DNA from: JBBIOU01 sp037443205
GTDB taxonomy: Bacteria > Bacteroidota > Bacteroidia > Flavobacteriales_D > UBA2798
Reading direction: 5' to 3'
NCBI GenBank assembly: GCA_037443205.1
Contig: JBBIOU010000004.1
Coordinates: 62,001-126,000, forward strand
Length of the DNA stretch: 64,000 nucleotides
A program made the translations under genes and the position numbers. Within the stretch, counting starts at the first letter, position 1. Each line of letters starts with the position of its first letter. The notes under the pieces were generated by a model. It searched no databases. It saw only the letters and a program-made list of their open reading frames with translations, and was not told where the DNA came from. Below, in pieces: positions 1 to 9,830 of the stretch.

Positions 1-411
1 TATGCTTACCAGCGATGCTTCCAAATGTAAAGCAATAACAACTCCCAATAAGGTAGCCACGCCTTTACCGCCTTTAAAACCGGCAAATACCGGAAATATA
101 TGACCTAAGAGGGCTGCTGCACCTATAATTAGCTGAAAATTTACATAGGCTACGCTTGCTGTTTCATATCCCGAAAGACGGGAAAACAAAAACACAGGTA
201 GCCATCCCTTAAATATGTCAAAAATTAACACCGGAATACCTGCTTTTTTACCCAGCACCCTGAATGTGTTAGTAGCCCCGGCATTACCGCTGCCATGCTG
301 GCGAATGTCAATGTGGTAAAATTTTTTGGCTACCCACACGGCTGTAGGTATAGACCCTAATAAATAGGCAGCCAAAACCATTAAAACTTTAATCAGCGAT
401 ATTTCTTCCAT
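1..411 (-). CDS. plsY: Glycerol-3-phosphate acyltransferase PlsY (3' end missing)
   Basis: The reverse strand reads MEEISLIKVLMVLAAYLLGSI from an ATG at 411 and runs open to the window edge, so about 137 residues are visible and the C-terminus is lost. PlsY is the membrane acyltransferase that moves an acyl group from acyl-phosphate to glycerol-3-phosphate, the first step of phospholipid synthesis. The family signatures are visible: LLGSIP near residue 17, HGSGNAGATN near residue 40, and GHIFPVFAGFKGGKGVAT near residue 105. Alternating hydrophobic stretches fit a polytopic inner-membrane protein. The next gene, on the same strand, lies upstream with a gap of only 13 bp, so plsY may be the distal gene of the tpiA-prmA unit. 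Confidence 0.93.
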   Translation of the reverse strand, partial: MEEISLIKVLMVLAAYLLGSIPTAVWVAKKFYHIDIRQHGSGNAGATNTFRVLGKKAGIPVLIFDIFKGWLPVFLFSRLSGYETASVAYVNFQLIIGAAALLGHIFPVFAGFKGGKGVATLLGVVIALHLEASLVSI

Positions 412-424
412 TTCTTAAAAAAAT

Positions 425-3400
425 TTATTCTCTTACCATTCCTCTTTCAGCCCCTTTTATAGAGGTATTAAGTTGGTATTTGAATTCTTTTTTCTCATCT
501 TTTTCGGGTTTAAAGGTACGTTTATCTTCTTTTAATTCGCTAATGGTGTTGTTAAATTTATCATCCCCTGATGCGCCACAATCCATCACTTCTCGCCTGT
601 AACGGAAATAATAATATTTCGTTTCAACCAGTAATACAACATGTATCACATCTTCCGACCCCGGATCTTTAACATTTTGTCTTTTTTCAATTACTACGGC
701 ACCATCAACATATTTCATTACCTGCTTATTCAAGATGTTCGATATTCCGATTTTTCCTTTGGAGTAAAATACCTGCAGCTCTTCGTCCCAATAGAGGTTA
801 ATGTCGCCAATAAAGATAGACTTGGCTGCTTCGTACCAGCGTTTATGTTCGCCTTTTAAACGCAAGTCCGACATAATTTTATCAGCATCTTTTTGGTCGG
901 TTAATATTTCGCGCAGGGCTTTTTCAAAGTTTGATTTATCAAAGTCGAACGGAGTTAAATCGGGGGCATTGTTGATACTTTCTGCCATAATTTCCAGGGC
1001 ATTTTCAGAAAAAGGAAAATCTATAAGCATGCTTGCATTTACATGAAAGTTTTTGCTTTTGGTGTCATATTTTACGGTGCCTACGGTTGTTAATTTTAAT
1101 TTACCTGAGTTATTGCCGAAGTTAATTTTTCCATCGCCTTCTATCTCGCATTTTTCTTTTGACAGAGCGACAAATGTTCCAGGTAAAGTTCGGTCGTTCA
1201 ATTTATCGGAAGTGGCAATTTGATATTGTTGTGTTTTTTTGTCAAAAACAAGTATTCCTTTAGCCTGGGTCATGTCGGGGTGAAAAGATTTAATTTTTTT
1301 GGTTAAAAAGGTAGGGTAAAAACCACCTGCTGAGTCGCTGATAATAGTAATACCTGTACCAAGTTTTCCTCCATCATAGTCGTCTAATTCGCCAACCGGT
1401 ATTTGGATGTTTTTCGGGTCAACCACAGCTTTAAATTTAAGCCAGTTTTTTTCTATCAACGAACAGGTATGTAACAAACGAACTCCACCGTTAAAGTTTA
1501 ATCCCACATCGGCAGCTTTTAATTCTACATCTCCTTTGTATTGAAAATGCGGACTGAGCATAAAGTTTTCTTTATCTTCTATTTTACCTCTGGCGTATGT
1601 TTGAAAGGTAGAATCAACATAAATATTGGCAAAATTTATTTTCTGTTCCATGTTATTTTCATCGCGGTATGAATAGTCGGCCGAGGCGGTGTATTTTCTT
1701 TTGGCTAAAACATTTACTTTGGCATTGTATAGTTGGTGGTATTTAGTAATGGAGTTAGCTACAATTTTTGCATTTTTAAGTTCATCCATTTTTGCTTGTT
1801 TTCGGATGATAACTTTTTGGCTATCGGGATAAATTCTGGCATCGGCAATAGGTAAATAATCTACCCCGTTACAAGTAATAACATGCTTGCGCATATCATA
1901 GCGTGCTTTGGGGGCAAGAAACCTGAGCGAGTCTTGCTCGGGGTGTATGGAAAAGAAATTGGGCAGGGTTAAATCTATGTCGCTTTCGATATCAACATTT
2001 CCACCTTTTCTGTCTTTTACTAATTCTATATCTTCTTTATCCATATACCATTTAAATCTGTCCATAAAACAGATATATTGGTTTTGCGGAAACTCTATAA
2101 AGGTATTTTTATCGTTCGATTTAAATTCGCCTACACGTTGAGTAAAATCAACATGTGCATTTACATTTTCGGTTTTCAGCGCATGAACATTCAGGTCATA
2201 ATCTTTTAAGCGGAAAGCGGCTGTGTCAGAGTCAATAATTTTAGCTTTATATTTAAATTCTTTGGCGCTAAGTTCGCCTTTTCCAAAAAACATTTTTCCT
2301 CTGCCGGTCATGCCACCCGGTCTTAGTGCTAATTGTCCGCGTAATTTAGATTGATTGCCCATAAAATCTATCAAAGAATCCTGCGATTGTGCGTAAATAA
2401 CTTTTTGTTTTGGGACGTATCTTACATAAACATTTACTCCTCTGACTTGTGGTACTTCTACGGGTGTTTTTGATTCTGTATTAATAAAACTTTGGGCTAT
2501 ACCTGCCAGTGAGTCGGGAAATAAAGTAAACTCTTTAGACTCGGCCACTGATGTTAAAAAGTTTACTTTTCCATCGGCTTGTAAACCCTTGCTGGATAAT
2601 CGTATTTCATTTTTAAATACGGCTTTATCTCCATAAAGGGTAATACCCGGTTCGGGAATTTTTCGGATAAAACCTAAGGAGTAATCTTTTTGTACTTTAA
2701 GTGTTTCTTTGAGTTTAGGTAATATGCCTGCCGAGGTTAATTCGCCTTTAAATTCAACTGCCTGGGTGGCATAGTTATCTAAGCTATCCATTACAAATGG
2801 TTCTATTTTAAAGTAAAAGATGGAACTGTCATAAACTCCGCGGTGAATGGATTTATCATTGTAAAAAACATAAGTTTCTTTGATGCTGTTTAGGATAGGA
2901 TATTTTTCGTACCCTCTTTTAATTCCCGATTTATTGTCTTTTCCATCCAGAATGATGTTACCTTTTAGGCCAATGATTTTAGAAGTAAGTCGTATAGCCT
3001 GCTGACGGATGTCTATATCTTTTCTCACATCTGCAGGCCAGGGTTTTACACGCAGACGCATGGAGTCGCAGACAATTAAGTCAATTTTAAATTCATTGTA
3101 ATTAAAGAAAAACTCACTGCCAAAGTATTCGGTTTGTCCTGCCCGCAAAGCACCGGCAAATTTCATATCGCGATTTTTTCTGATAATTACTTCCTGGTCT
3201 CTTGGGAATACTTTTACAAATTGGCTATCGCTTAAATTAAAAGGTTTTACCCCTTTAATTATTAAATCGAGGGTTTGTAAATTTAACAGGGCGTTTTTTT
3301 CAATATCCTGATTTTTCTTGTTTTCGGGACGTTTTTTTTCATCTTGCGGAGGTGTTAAATCAGAATAAAGCTCGATGCAATCGTAATCAATTTTTTTAGC

Positions 3401-4918
3401 GTTGGCTTTAATATAATCAAATAATTTTTGTTTTACAAAAACCAGTTGTCTGTCGGGGTCGTAGGTAATAAATCCTCCACGGGTTAAATCTCCGATAGTA
3501 GGCATAATCATTTCGGTTGTTCGCCCCATGTATGAGGCTAATTCGTTTACTTTTAATATGGTTGTATCTAAGCGTATGGAATAGCGTTCAATAGGAATCA
3601 TGGGATGTTGGTCGTCTATTTGTTGCATTTGCCTGTACACGCTGTTGCTATAAAAATTTACAGATTCAAAACGTGCTGTATAATCGGTGCTGCCGAACAG
3701 TGGACCGAATTCAATTATCGGGTCGCCTACTTTCCAATAAAGCGCTTCAAAAAACATGTCCAGCTTGTGATAGCTGTTGTTAAAAGGTGCTTGGGATAGT
3801 CCGTCTTTTCCGCGACTTAAAATTACTTTATTGTCTTTTTGGGTGTATTTAAGTCTTAAATTAGGTTGAGTAATAGAGTCTTTTTCAATATAAACATAAG
3901 CTTCTGCTCTTTCTGCGTCAATGGCATCATGTTTAATGATAAAGGCGGTTGATTTGGCCACGATAAATTTTTTGTCTTTGTTGTAAAAAATAAGCTGTGC
4001 AAGTTGTTCGGATGTTCCCGAACCGAATAAACTTGCTCCTTGCATAGCAAAACCGCCATCATAATCAATATTGGGAAAAATATTTTTTATAAATAAACGC
4101 TTACTGTACGATTGAAATTCGGGAAAAACAGCTTTGGCTTTATCAGAATTTTTCACCACTTTTTCTATCACTCTTCCTAATAAGGGTTGTTTAAAGTAGG
4201 GCGTATGAAAAATAACTGAATCTGCCGTAAATCCGGTTGATTTGAGATTGATGGTGTATCGGTTTAATTCGCCATATGTTTCTTCTTTTTTTAATTCGGC
4301 TCTTTCCCAGGTGATGATGCCTTCTTTTCCTTCCCAGCTATTTTTTAAGGGGTATAATACTCCATGGGTACGGTATATGAGTGAGCTGTCATAGCGCATA
4401 TAACAGCCCAGAGTAACGTTGGTAAAATTTACTTTGGGTATATTGTTTTCAAATTCAAACGAAAAATTTTTTTCTTTTATTCGCCATTCTATGCTTGAGC
4501 TTTTGTAAATGGTTCCGCTTAAAAATAGCCCGGCACTGAACGCTAAAAAGTCCGGTAATTGTTTTTTTTCTCTTGCGTTTATCAGTTTATCGAGTATAGA
4601 CATCCATCCTTTAAAACTTTCATCGCTATGGTTATTCTGTGCAAAACCCATTACTGATTCTAAATAATTTAAAAATGAGGGATAAGCTTTTATGGATTTT
4701 GCATACATGGCATTAGCAAAGGCTACAACCTGTTCTTTGTGTGAAGTATTCATGCCTGTCCAAACAGGGATAAACTCTTCGGTAAATTTTTTAGCTTCTC
4801 TTTTGTCGTATTCCTGCGACAGAAAACTTTGTGCTTCGTTAGGAAATTTTTCTACGCTAAATTGCGCGTATATATAATTTAATGAAAGTACAAAATATGT
4901 TAAAAATATTTTTTTCAT
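425..4918 (-). CDS. Giant exported protein of unknown function (about 1,497 aa)
   Basis: I do not recognise a named family. The open frame extends upstream to a TTG at 4945, but that would overlap prmA; the ATG at 4918, 5 bp after the prmA stop, begins MKKIFLTYFVLSLNYIYAQ, a clear Sec signal peptide, so I take it as the start. The mature part begins with about 150 mostly helical residues, followed by more than 1,200 residues of alternating short beta-strands rich in charged and aromatic residues, with no membrane helix, no lipobox and no T9SS tail at the end (which is charged and lysine-rich). It is therefore probably periplasmic or attached to the outer membrane. The same-strand tpiA, prmA and plsY neighbours suggest co-transcription but do not indicate a role. 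The beta-rich body recalls bridge-like or OstA/AsmA-like envelope proteins, but this is only an impression. Confidence 0.8.
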   Translation of the reverse strand: MKKIFLTYFVLSLNYIYAQFSVEKFPNEAQSFLSQEYDKREAKKFTEEFIPVWTGMNTSHKEQVVAFANAMYAKSIKAYPSFLNYLESVMGFAQNNHSDESFKGWMSILDKLINAREKKQLPDFLAFSAGLFLSGTIYKSSSIEWRIKEKNFSFEFENNIPKVNFTNVTLGCYMRYDSSLIYRTHGVLYPLKNSWEGKEGIITWERAELKKEETYGELNRYTINLKSTGFTADSVIFHTPYFKQPLLGRVIEKVVKNSDKAKAVFPEFQSYSKRLFIKNIFPNIDYDGGFAMQGASLFGSGTSEQLAQLIFYNKDKKFIVAKSTAFIIKHDAIDAERAEAYVYIEKDSITQPNLRLKYTQKDNKVILSRGKDGLSQAPFNNSYHKLDMFFEALYWKVGDPIIEFGPLFGSTDYTARFESVNFYSNSVYRQMQQIDDQHPMIPIERYSIRLDTTILKVNELASYMGRTTEMIMPTIGDLTRGGFITYDPDRQLVFVKQKLFDYIKANAKKIDYDCIELYSDLTPPQDEKKRPENKKNQDIEKNALLNLQTLDLIIKGVKPFNLSDSQFVKVFPRDQEVIIRKNRDMKFAGALRAGQTEYFGSEFFFNYNEFKIDLIVCDSMRLRVKPWPADVRKDIDIRQQAIRLTSKIIGLKGNIILDGKDNKSGIKRGYEKYPILNSIKETYVFYNDKSIHRGVYDSSIFYFKIEPFVMDSLDNYATQAVEFKGELTSAGILPKLKETLKVQKDYSLGFIRKIPEPGITLYGDKAVFKNEIRLSSKGLQADGKVNFLTSVAESKEFTLFPDSLAGIAQSFINTESKTPVEVPQVRGVNVYVRYVPKQKVIYAQSQDSLIDFMGNQSKLRGQLALRPGGMTGRGKMFFGKGELSAKEFKYKAKIIDSDTAAFRLKDYDLNVHALKTENVNAHVDFTQRVGEFKSNDKNTFIEFPQNQYICFMDRFKWYMDKEDIELVKDRKGGNVDIESDIDLTLPNFFSIHPEQDSLRFLAPKARYDMRKHVITCNGVDYLPIADARIYPDSQKVIIRKQAKMDELKNAKIVANSITKYHQLYNAKVNVLAKRKYTASADYSYRDENNMEQKINFANIYVDSTFQTYARGKIEDKENFMLSPHFQYKGDVELKAADVGLNFNGGVRLLHTCSLIEKNWLKFKAVVDPKNIQIPVGELDDYDGGKLGTGITIISDSAGGFYPTFLTKKIKSFHPDMTQAKGILVFDKKTQQYQIATSDKLNDRTLPGTFVALSKEKCEIEGDGKINFGNNSGKLKLTTVGTVKYDTKSKNFHVNASMLIDFPFSENALEIMAESINNAPDLTPFDFDKSNFEKALREILTDQKDADKIMSDLRLKGEHKRWYEAAKSIFIGDINLYWDEELQVFYSKGKIGISNILNKQVMKYVDGAVVIEKRQNVKDPGSEDVIHVVLLVETKYYYFRYRREVMDCGASGDDKFNNTISELKEDKRTFKPEKDEKKEFKYQLNTSIKGAERGMVRE

Positions 4919-4923
4919 AAGAT

Positions 4924-5772
4924 TTATTTTTTCTTGTAAACACAAACCAACCAGTCATTCATATTTTGTTTCGATTCAAATTGTAAGCCATAATTTTCAG
5001 CTTTCGCATTTAACTTATCAAAATCTGAAAATAATATGCCACTAAAGAATATGAGACCGTTTTTTTGTAAATGCATGGTGTAAGCGTGTATATCATTCAG
5101 TAATACGTTCAGGTTAATATTGGCTAAAATAATATGATATGATTTATTTTGCAAAAGATTAACATCTCCTTGTTTTAACTCAATATTTTTACAGTTGTTT
5201 ATAGTTATATTTTCTAAGGCATTATTATAGGCCCATTCGTCAATATCTAGAGCTAAAATATAATTAGCGCCTAATTTTTCGGCTAAAATCGCCAACACTC
5301 CTGTGCCGGTACCCATATCAAGTACGGCATTTTTAAAAAAGATATTTTTGCGGCTTAACATCTCTTTAGCCATCAAAGCAGTTGTTTCATGATGGCCTGT
5401 ACCAAATGACATTTGCGGTTGAATAATAATTTCATATTTGTATTTTTTTTCAATGTTATGAAAGGGAGCTTTGATAATGCAATCGTCATTGAGTATAACC
5501 GGATTAAAGTTTTCTTCCCAGGTTTTATTCCAGTTTTGATTTTTAATTTTCGTTATAATATATTGAATTTCAAATTGTGCTTTATAAATATTTAATTTGT
5601 TTACAAGTAATTCATGGTTGTATGATTTTTCATCAATATAAGCCAAAAAGCCCTGTTCATTTTCAGTAAACATATAATAGCCAATTTCTGAAAGTTCGGT
5701 AATTAATATATCATTTCCCGGAAATACAGGGTTAACCAATAAATTTACTTCTATAAAATCAGATAGCGGCAT
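4924..5772 (-). CDS. prmA: Ribosomal protein L11 methyltransferase PrmA
   Basis: A 282-residue SAM-dependent methyltransferase that trimethylates ribosomal protein L11. It carries the PrmA substrate/SAM segment MSFGTGHHET at residues 121-130, the Rossmann glycine loop DMGTGTG at 152-158 and the family's ANINLNVLL near residue 216 in place of an NPPY. The N-terminal 90 residues match the small L11-binding domain in position and size. The ATG at 5772 lies inside the 3' end of tpiA (14 bp overlap), implying translational coupling, and the stop at 4924 is 5 bp before the ATG of the giant exported gene. Confidence 0.93.
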   Translation of the reverse strand: MPLSDFIEVNLLVNPVFPGNDILITELSEIGYYMFTENEQGFLAYIDEKSYNHELLVNKLNIYKAQFEIQYIITKIKNQNWNKTWEENFNPVILNDDCIIKAPFHNIEKKYKYEIIIQPQMSFGTGHHETTALMAKEMLSRKNIFFKNAVLDMGTGTGVLAILAEKLGANYILALDIDEWAYNNALENITINNCKNIELKQGDVNLLQNKSYHIILANINLNVLLNDIHAYTMHLQKNGLIFFSGILFSDFDKLNAKAENYGLQFESKQNMNDWLVCVYKKK

Positions 5773-6520
5773 GAATTATTTGAATAAACGATTGGGCATT
5801 TAACGAAGCTCCGCCAATTAAACCTCCGTCTATATCTTTACATGAAAAAAGTGCCCGTGCATTTTTTTCGTTGCAACTCCCACCGTATAAAATGATAAAA
5901 TCATCACCTGTTTTTGGGGAGTATCTTTTTCTAAGGAATTGCCTGATGAAATGATGCACTTCTTGTGCCTGCTCGGGGCTTGCATTTTTTCCGGTACCAA
6001 TTGCCCATACAGGTTCGTATGCAATGATGGTTTTTTGAGCTTCTTCAGTGTTTAAATGATTATAAACGGCCTCAAGTTGTTGTTGTATATAACTTATATA
6101 GGTATTTTGCTCCCTGATTTGTATAGGTTCTCCAACACAAATGATTGGTTTTAATTGGTTTTGTAAACAAGCTTGTGATTTTTTTAAAACCCACTCGTTA
6201 CTCTCGCCAAAAATATTTCTTCTTTCAGAATGACCTATAATGCAAAATTCTGCTCCGCAACTTTTTATCATCTCGGCAGACAATTCACCGGTATAAGGCC
6301 CTTTATTTTCGAAATAGCAATTTTGTGCACCAATAGATATTTTGTTTGTTTTTTTGGATTCGGCAAAATGCTTGATGTACAAAGATGGCACACAAAGTAC
6401 AACTTCTGCCGGGCAATGAGTCAGTTTATCAAGCGATGTTTGTATATCATTAAACAATGCAGATGCCTGTACAGCTGTACAGTTCATTTTCCAATTAGCG
6501 GCAATTATTTTTTTTCTCAT
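5759..6520 (-). CDS. tpiA: Triose-phosphate isomerase
   Basis: A 253-residue TIM-barrel enzyme interconverting dihydroxyacetone phosphate and glyceraldehyde-3-phosphate. All catalytic residues are present: Lys11 in NWKMN, His97 in IIGHSERR and Glu169 in AYEPVWAIGTG; the C-terminal phosphate loop GGSCNEKNA and GLIGGASL are intact. Length is normal. It is the first gene of a probable tpiA-prmA-exported protein-plsY unit, divergent from metG over 92 bp, and a good minus-7 box (TAGCTTTG) lies 10-17 bp upstream of the ATG. Confidence 0.97.
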   Translation of the reverse strand: MRKKIIAANWKMNCTAVQASALFNDIQTSLDKLTHCPAEVVLCVPSLYIKHFAESKKTNKISIGAQNCYFENKGPYTGELSAEMIKSCGAEFCIIGHSERRNIFGESNEWVLKKSQACLQNQLKPIICVGEPIQIREQNTYISYIQQQLEAVYNHLNTEEAQKTIIAYEPVWAIGTGKNASPEQAQEVHHFIRQFLRKRYSPKTGDDFIILYGGSCNEKNARALFSCKDIDGGLIGGASLNAQSFIQIIHAAI

Positions 6521-6529
6521 CTATGGTTG

Positions 6530-6537
6530 CAAAGCTA
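6530..6537 (-). promoter_or_regulatory. Bacteroidota minus-7 box for tpiA
   Basis: The reverse strand reads TAGCTTTG, an exact match to the Bacteroidota TA-N2-TTTG minus-7 element, 9 bp before the tpiA ATG at 6520. I find no convincing minus-33 TTG at the usual distance, so the call rests on the minus-7 match and position only. Confidence 0.5.
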
Positions 6538-6596
6538 ATATTTTTGTTTGATACGGTATTTGTATGCTGCTACAAAGTTTGACACTATATTTTTGC

Positions 6597-6604
6597 TAAT
6601 TTTG
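6597..6604 (+). promoter_or_regulatory. Bacteroidota minus-7 box for metG
   Basis: TAATTTTG matches TA-N2-TTTG exactly and ends 8 bp before the metG ATG at 6613, implying a leader of only a few bases. A TTTG at 6578-6581 is upstream but its spacing (15 bp) is shorter than the usual 17-23 bp. Confidence 0.5.
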
Positions 6605-6612
6605 CCCGCAAC

Positions 6613-8637
6613 ATGAATAAAACCGAAAAATATTTAATAACTGCAGCCTTACCCTATGCCAATGGACCATTACATATTGGCCATATTGCAGGATGTTATC
6701 TGCCCGCAGATATTTATGTGCGTTATTTGCGCCTGCATAATCATGATGTGAAATTTATTTGCGGCTCGGATGAACATGGTGTGCCAATCACCATTAAAGC
6801 AAAAAATGAAAACATCAGCCCGCAACAAGTGGTTGATAAGTACCATGCCATGATGCGCGATGCATTTATAGAGTTTGGCATATCATTCGATATATATTCG
6901 CGCACATCATCACCCATTCATCATCAAACAGCAGCCGATTTTTTTAAGGTGATATATGATAAAAATATCTTCATCGAAGAAATTACCGAACAATATTATG
7001 ATGAAAAAGCACAACAATTTTTGGCTGACAGATACATCACCGGCACTTGCCCTAAATGTGGTAATACCTCTGCTTATGGCGACCAGTGCGAAAAATGCGG
7101 TACTTCACTTAACCCTACAGATTTAATTAACCCAAAATCTGCATTAAGCGGTGAAACACCCGTACTTAAAAAAACAAAAAACTGGTTTTTGCCTTTAGAT
7201 AAAATTCAACCGCAATTAGAAAAATTTATAGAACAACATAAAGACGACTGGAAAACCAATGTTTACGGTCAATGTAAATCGTGGTTAAATGCAGGTTTGC
7301 AACCACGAGCCATGACACGCGATTTGGATTGGGGAGTTAAAGTTCCGGTTGAAGGTGCAGAAGGCAAAGTGCTGTATGTTTGGTTTGATGCACCTATCGG
7401 TTACATATCAGCAACCAAAGAGTTATTACCCGATACATGGCAAGATTACTGGCAAAATAAAAATACTAAACTGGTTCATTTTATTGGTAAAGACAATATT
7501 GTTTTTCATTGTATAATTTTTCCGGCTATGCTAATGAGTCATGGAAATTTTATTTTACCTGATAATGTTCCTGCCAACGAATTTTTAAATCTGGAAGGTG
7601 ATAAAATTTCTACTTCGCGTAACTGGGCAGTTTGGTTACACGAATATTTGCAGGATTTTAAAAACAAACAAGATGAACTGAGATATGTACTTACCTCTAT
7701 TGCCCCCGAAACGGCTGATAGCGAATTTACCTGGAAAGATTTTCAGACACGGGTAAACAATGAGCTGGTGGCAGTATTGGGTAATTTTGTAAATCGTGTT
7801 ATGGTGTTGATGCATAAATATTTTGAGGGTAAAATACAGGGTAACGGAAAAATAGATATTGCAAACAAAGATGTTTACCAGGCTATAGATAAATGCTATA
7901 ACTCACTGCAAAAAAATATAGAAAGTTATAAGTTCAGACAAGGACTGTTTGAAGTGATGGATTTAGCTCGTTTTGGCAACAAATATTTAACCGATGCCGA
8001 ACCCTGGAAAACCATCAAAACAGAACCCGAGAACTCCAGCGAAGTACTACACGATTGCTTATTATTGATAGCTCATTTAAGCTGTTGTTTGCAACCCTTT
8101 TTACCTCATACTTCTCAAAAAATATTTGCACAATTAAATTTAAAATCAAAATTTTTATGGCATGAGGAAATAGTTTTTTCTGCAGGGCATCAACTGCAGA
8201 AACCTGAATTACTATTTGCTAAAATTGAAGATGATATTATACAACAACAAATTGATAAATTATTTGCCGGTAAAAATAATACTGCTATGAACTTACAACC
8301 ACAAAAAGAAACCTGTACTTATGATGATTTTACCAAACTTGATATAAGAGTTGGCGAAATAATTGCTGCCGAAAAAGTATTAAATGCAGATAAACTGTTA
8401 GCGCTAATTATTGATACGGGAATAGACAGAAGACAAGTTGTATCGGGCATAGCAGAGCATTATAAACCCGATGAAATTATTGGGCAAAAAGTTTGTATCC
8501 TGGCTAATTTAGCGCCACGTAAAATCAGAGGCATAGAGTCGCACGGTATGATTTTGATGGCCGAAGATAATACCGGTAAATTGTGTTTTGTAATGCCGCA
8601 AGAGGATGATTTTTTTAACGGCAGTATTGTCAGATAA
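6613..8637 (+). CDS. metG: Methionyl-tRNA synthetase with C-terminal tRNA-binding domain
   Basis: A 674-residue class I aminoacyl-tRNA synthetase charging tRNA-Met. The HIGH signature is at residues 21-24, the zinc knuckle Cys pairs CPKCG and CEKCG are near 145-162, and the KMSKS-equivalent KISTS is near 331. From about residue 570 the sequence DFTKLDIRVGEI and the downstream KVCILANLAPRKIRGIESHGMILMA region form an EMAP/Trbp111-type OB-fold, giving the dimeric long form of MetRS. It is transcribed alone, divergent from tpiA and convergent with ctaA (33 bp between stops). Confidence 0.97.
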   Translation: MNKTEKYLITAALPYANGPLHIGHIAGCYLPADIYVRYLRLHNHDVKFICGSDEHGVPITIKAKNENISPQQVVDKYHAMMRDAFIEFGISFDIYSRTSSPIHHQTAADFFKVIYDKNIFIEEITEQYYDEKAQQFLADRYITGTCPKCGNTSAYGDQCEKCGTSLNPTDLINPKSALSGETPVLKKTKNWFLPLDKIQPQLEKFIEQHKDDWKTNVYGQCKSWLNAGLQPRAMTRDLDWGVKVPVEGAEGKVLYVWFDAPIGYISATKELLPDTWQDYWQNKNTKLVHFIGKDNIVFHCIIFPAMLMSHGNFILPDNVPANEFLNLEGDKISTSRNWAVWLHEYLQDFKNKQDELRYVLTSIAPETADSEFTWKDFQTRVNNELVAVLGNFVNRVMVLMHKYFEGKIQGNGKIDIANKDVYQAIDKCYNSLQKNIESYKFRQGLFEVMDLARFGNKYLTDAEPWKTIKTEPENSSEVLHDCLLLIAHLSCCLQPFLPHTSQKIFAQLNLKSKFLWHEEIVFSAGHQLQKPELLFAKIEDDIIQQQIDKLFAGKNNTAMNLQPQKETCTYDDFTKLDIRVGEIIAAEKVLNADKLLALIIDTGIDRRQVVSGIAEHYKPDEIIGQKVCILANLAPRKIRGIESHGMILMAEDNTGKLCFVMPQEDDFFNGSIVR

Positions 8638-8670
8638 AATTATACTAACCCATAGTACGGGGATTTTGGT

Positions 8671-9693
8671 TTAATTTAGTACCCTTCGAGATCTGCGTGC
8701 CCTGAATAATATGTAAAACTCTATTGCCAGCATACTTGCCGAAAGAACAAGATGTACCGGCTGTAAATATTTAGGCATACCCAGATAGGTTAAAATTATT
8801 CCGCTCAGAATTTCTAATATTACAATCAACAATAATAAATTGATAATATTTATTCCTAAGCAATATTTCCAATTACGATAAAATAAATAACTAATAAGGG
8901 TTAATACAATTAAAGAAAATGAGCGATGAATATAAAATACCCAATCAAAATGTTTAACCCATTCATGTCTTAGTGCATCGCCCAACTGCAGAGCAATTTC
9001 ATCAACTTGCTGGCGAACCTGAGTGCCCAAAATAATTTGTATAAAACTTACAGCTATTAATAAACGCAAGAGCCAGATAAAAATTAAACTGACATCAAAA
9101 CGATATTTAGGTTTTGTGGCAAGATGTAAAACATATACCTGTATGGCAACAATAATTAATGCGATTCCCATGTGAATGCTGATTATCCATGGCAACAGAT
9201 TAGTAGCTACAACAATAGAACCAAACCAGGCAGTAAATAAAATAAGTATCAGATTAATAAAACTGTAAATAAAAATACGCTTGTCATATTTCAATAGAAA
9301 GATTGATAAAATCACCATCAGTAAAATTAAATTACCGGCTAAGAAACCCAGTAAACGATTAATATACTCCGTCCACGTTTTATTTGCATTAAAATCTTGT
9401 TCTATCAAAAGAGATTTATCATTTATCAAGGCTTGAGCTTCGTTGGTAAAACCAATGGCATCTAATAATTTACTGAAATCAATTATTTTTTTTTCACGTT
9501 TAGCAGAGTAAATTTCTTTGTAATTGTGGGGTAATTCATTTTTATCGGTGGGTGGTATCCACTTACCGAAACATTTAGGCCAATCGGGGCAGCCCATACC
9601 CGAACCGGTCATACGCACAATGCTTCCGGCAAGTATTACCAATAATAACACAACCAATGTTATTTTACATATGCTAATAAATAGCTTAAGCAT
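8671..9693 (-). CDS. ctaA: Heme A synthase (COX15/CtaA family)
   Basis: A 340-residue polytopic membrane protein converting heme O to heme A for cytochrome c oxidase. The N-terminus shows one helix followed by the CtaA signature RMTGSGMGCPDWPKC (Cys35, Cys41), and later helices carry the expected heme-ligand histidines, for instance in SIHMG, RHEWVKH, YIHRSFS and VHLVLSA. An extended soluble loop between the first and second helices (about residues 45-110) is typical of the Bacteroidota version. No cytochrome oxidase subunit genes lie nearby, so the gene is detached from its pathway partners. Confidence 0.9.
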   Translation of the reverse strand: MLKLFISICKITLVVLLLVILAGSIVRMTGSGMGCPDWPKCFGKWIPPTDKNELPHNYKEIYSAKREKKIIDFSKLLDAIGFTNEAQALINDKSLLIEQDFNANKTWTEYINRLLGFLAGNLILLMVILSIFLLKYDKRIFIYSFINLILILFTAWFGSIVVATNLLPWIISIHMGIALIIVAIQVYVLHLATKPKYRFDVSLIFIWLLRLLIAVSFIQIILGTQVRQQVDEIALQLGDALRHEWVKHFDWVFYIHRSFSLIVLTLISYLFYRNWKYCLGINIINLLLLIVILEILSGIILTYLGMPKYLQPVHLVLSASMLAIEFYILFRARRSRRVLN

Positions 9694-9830
9694 TTTTATA
9701 AATCATATATATTGGTGTAAATATATTTGCAAATCATCAGGTGATATTGTAATTTCATAAATTATTTGCACATAAATATGTGCATTTGTCGTTACAGACT
9801 TATTGAAAAAACAGTAAAATATTGAAATTT

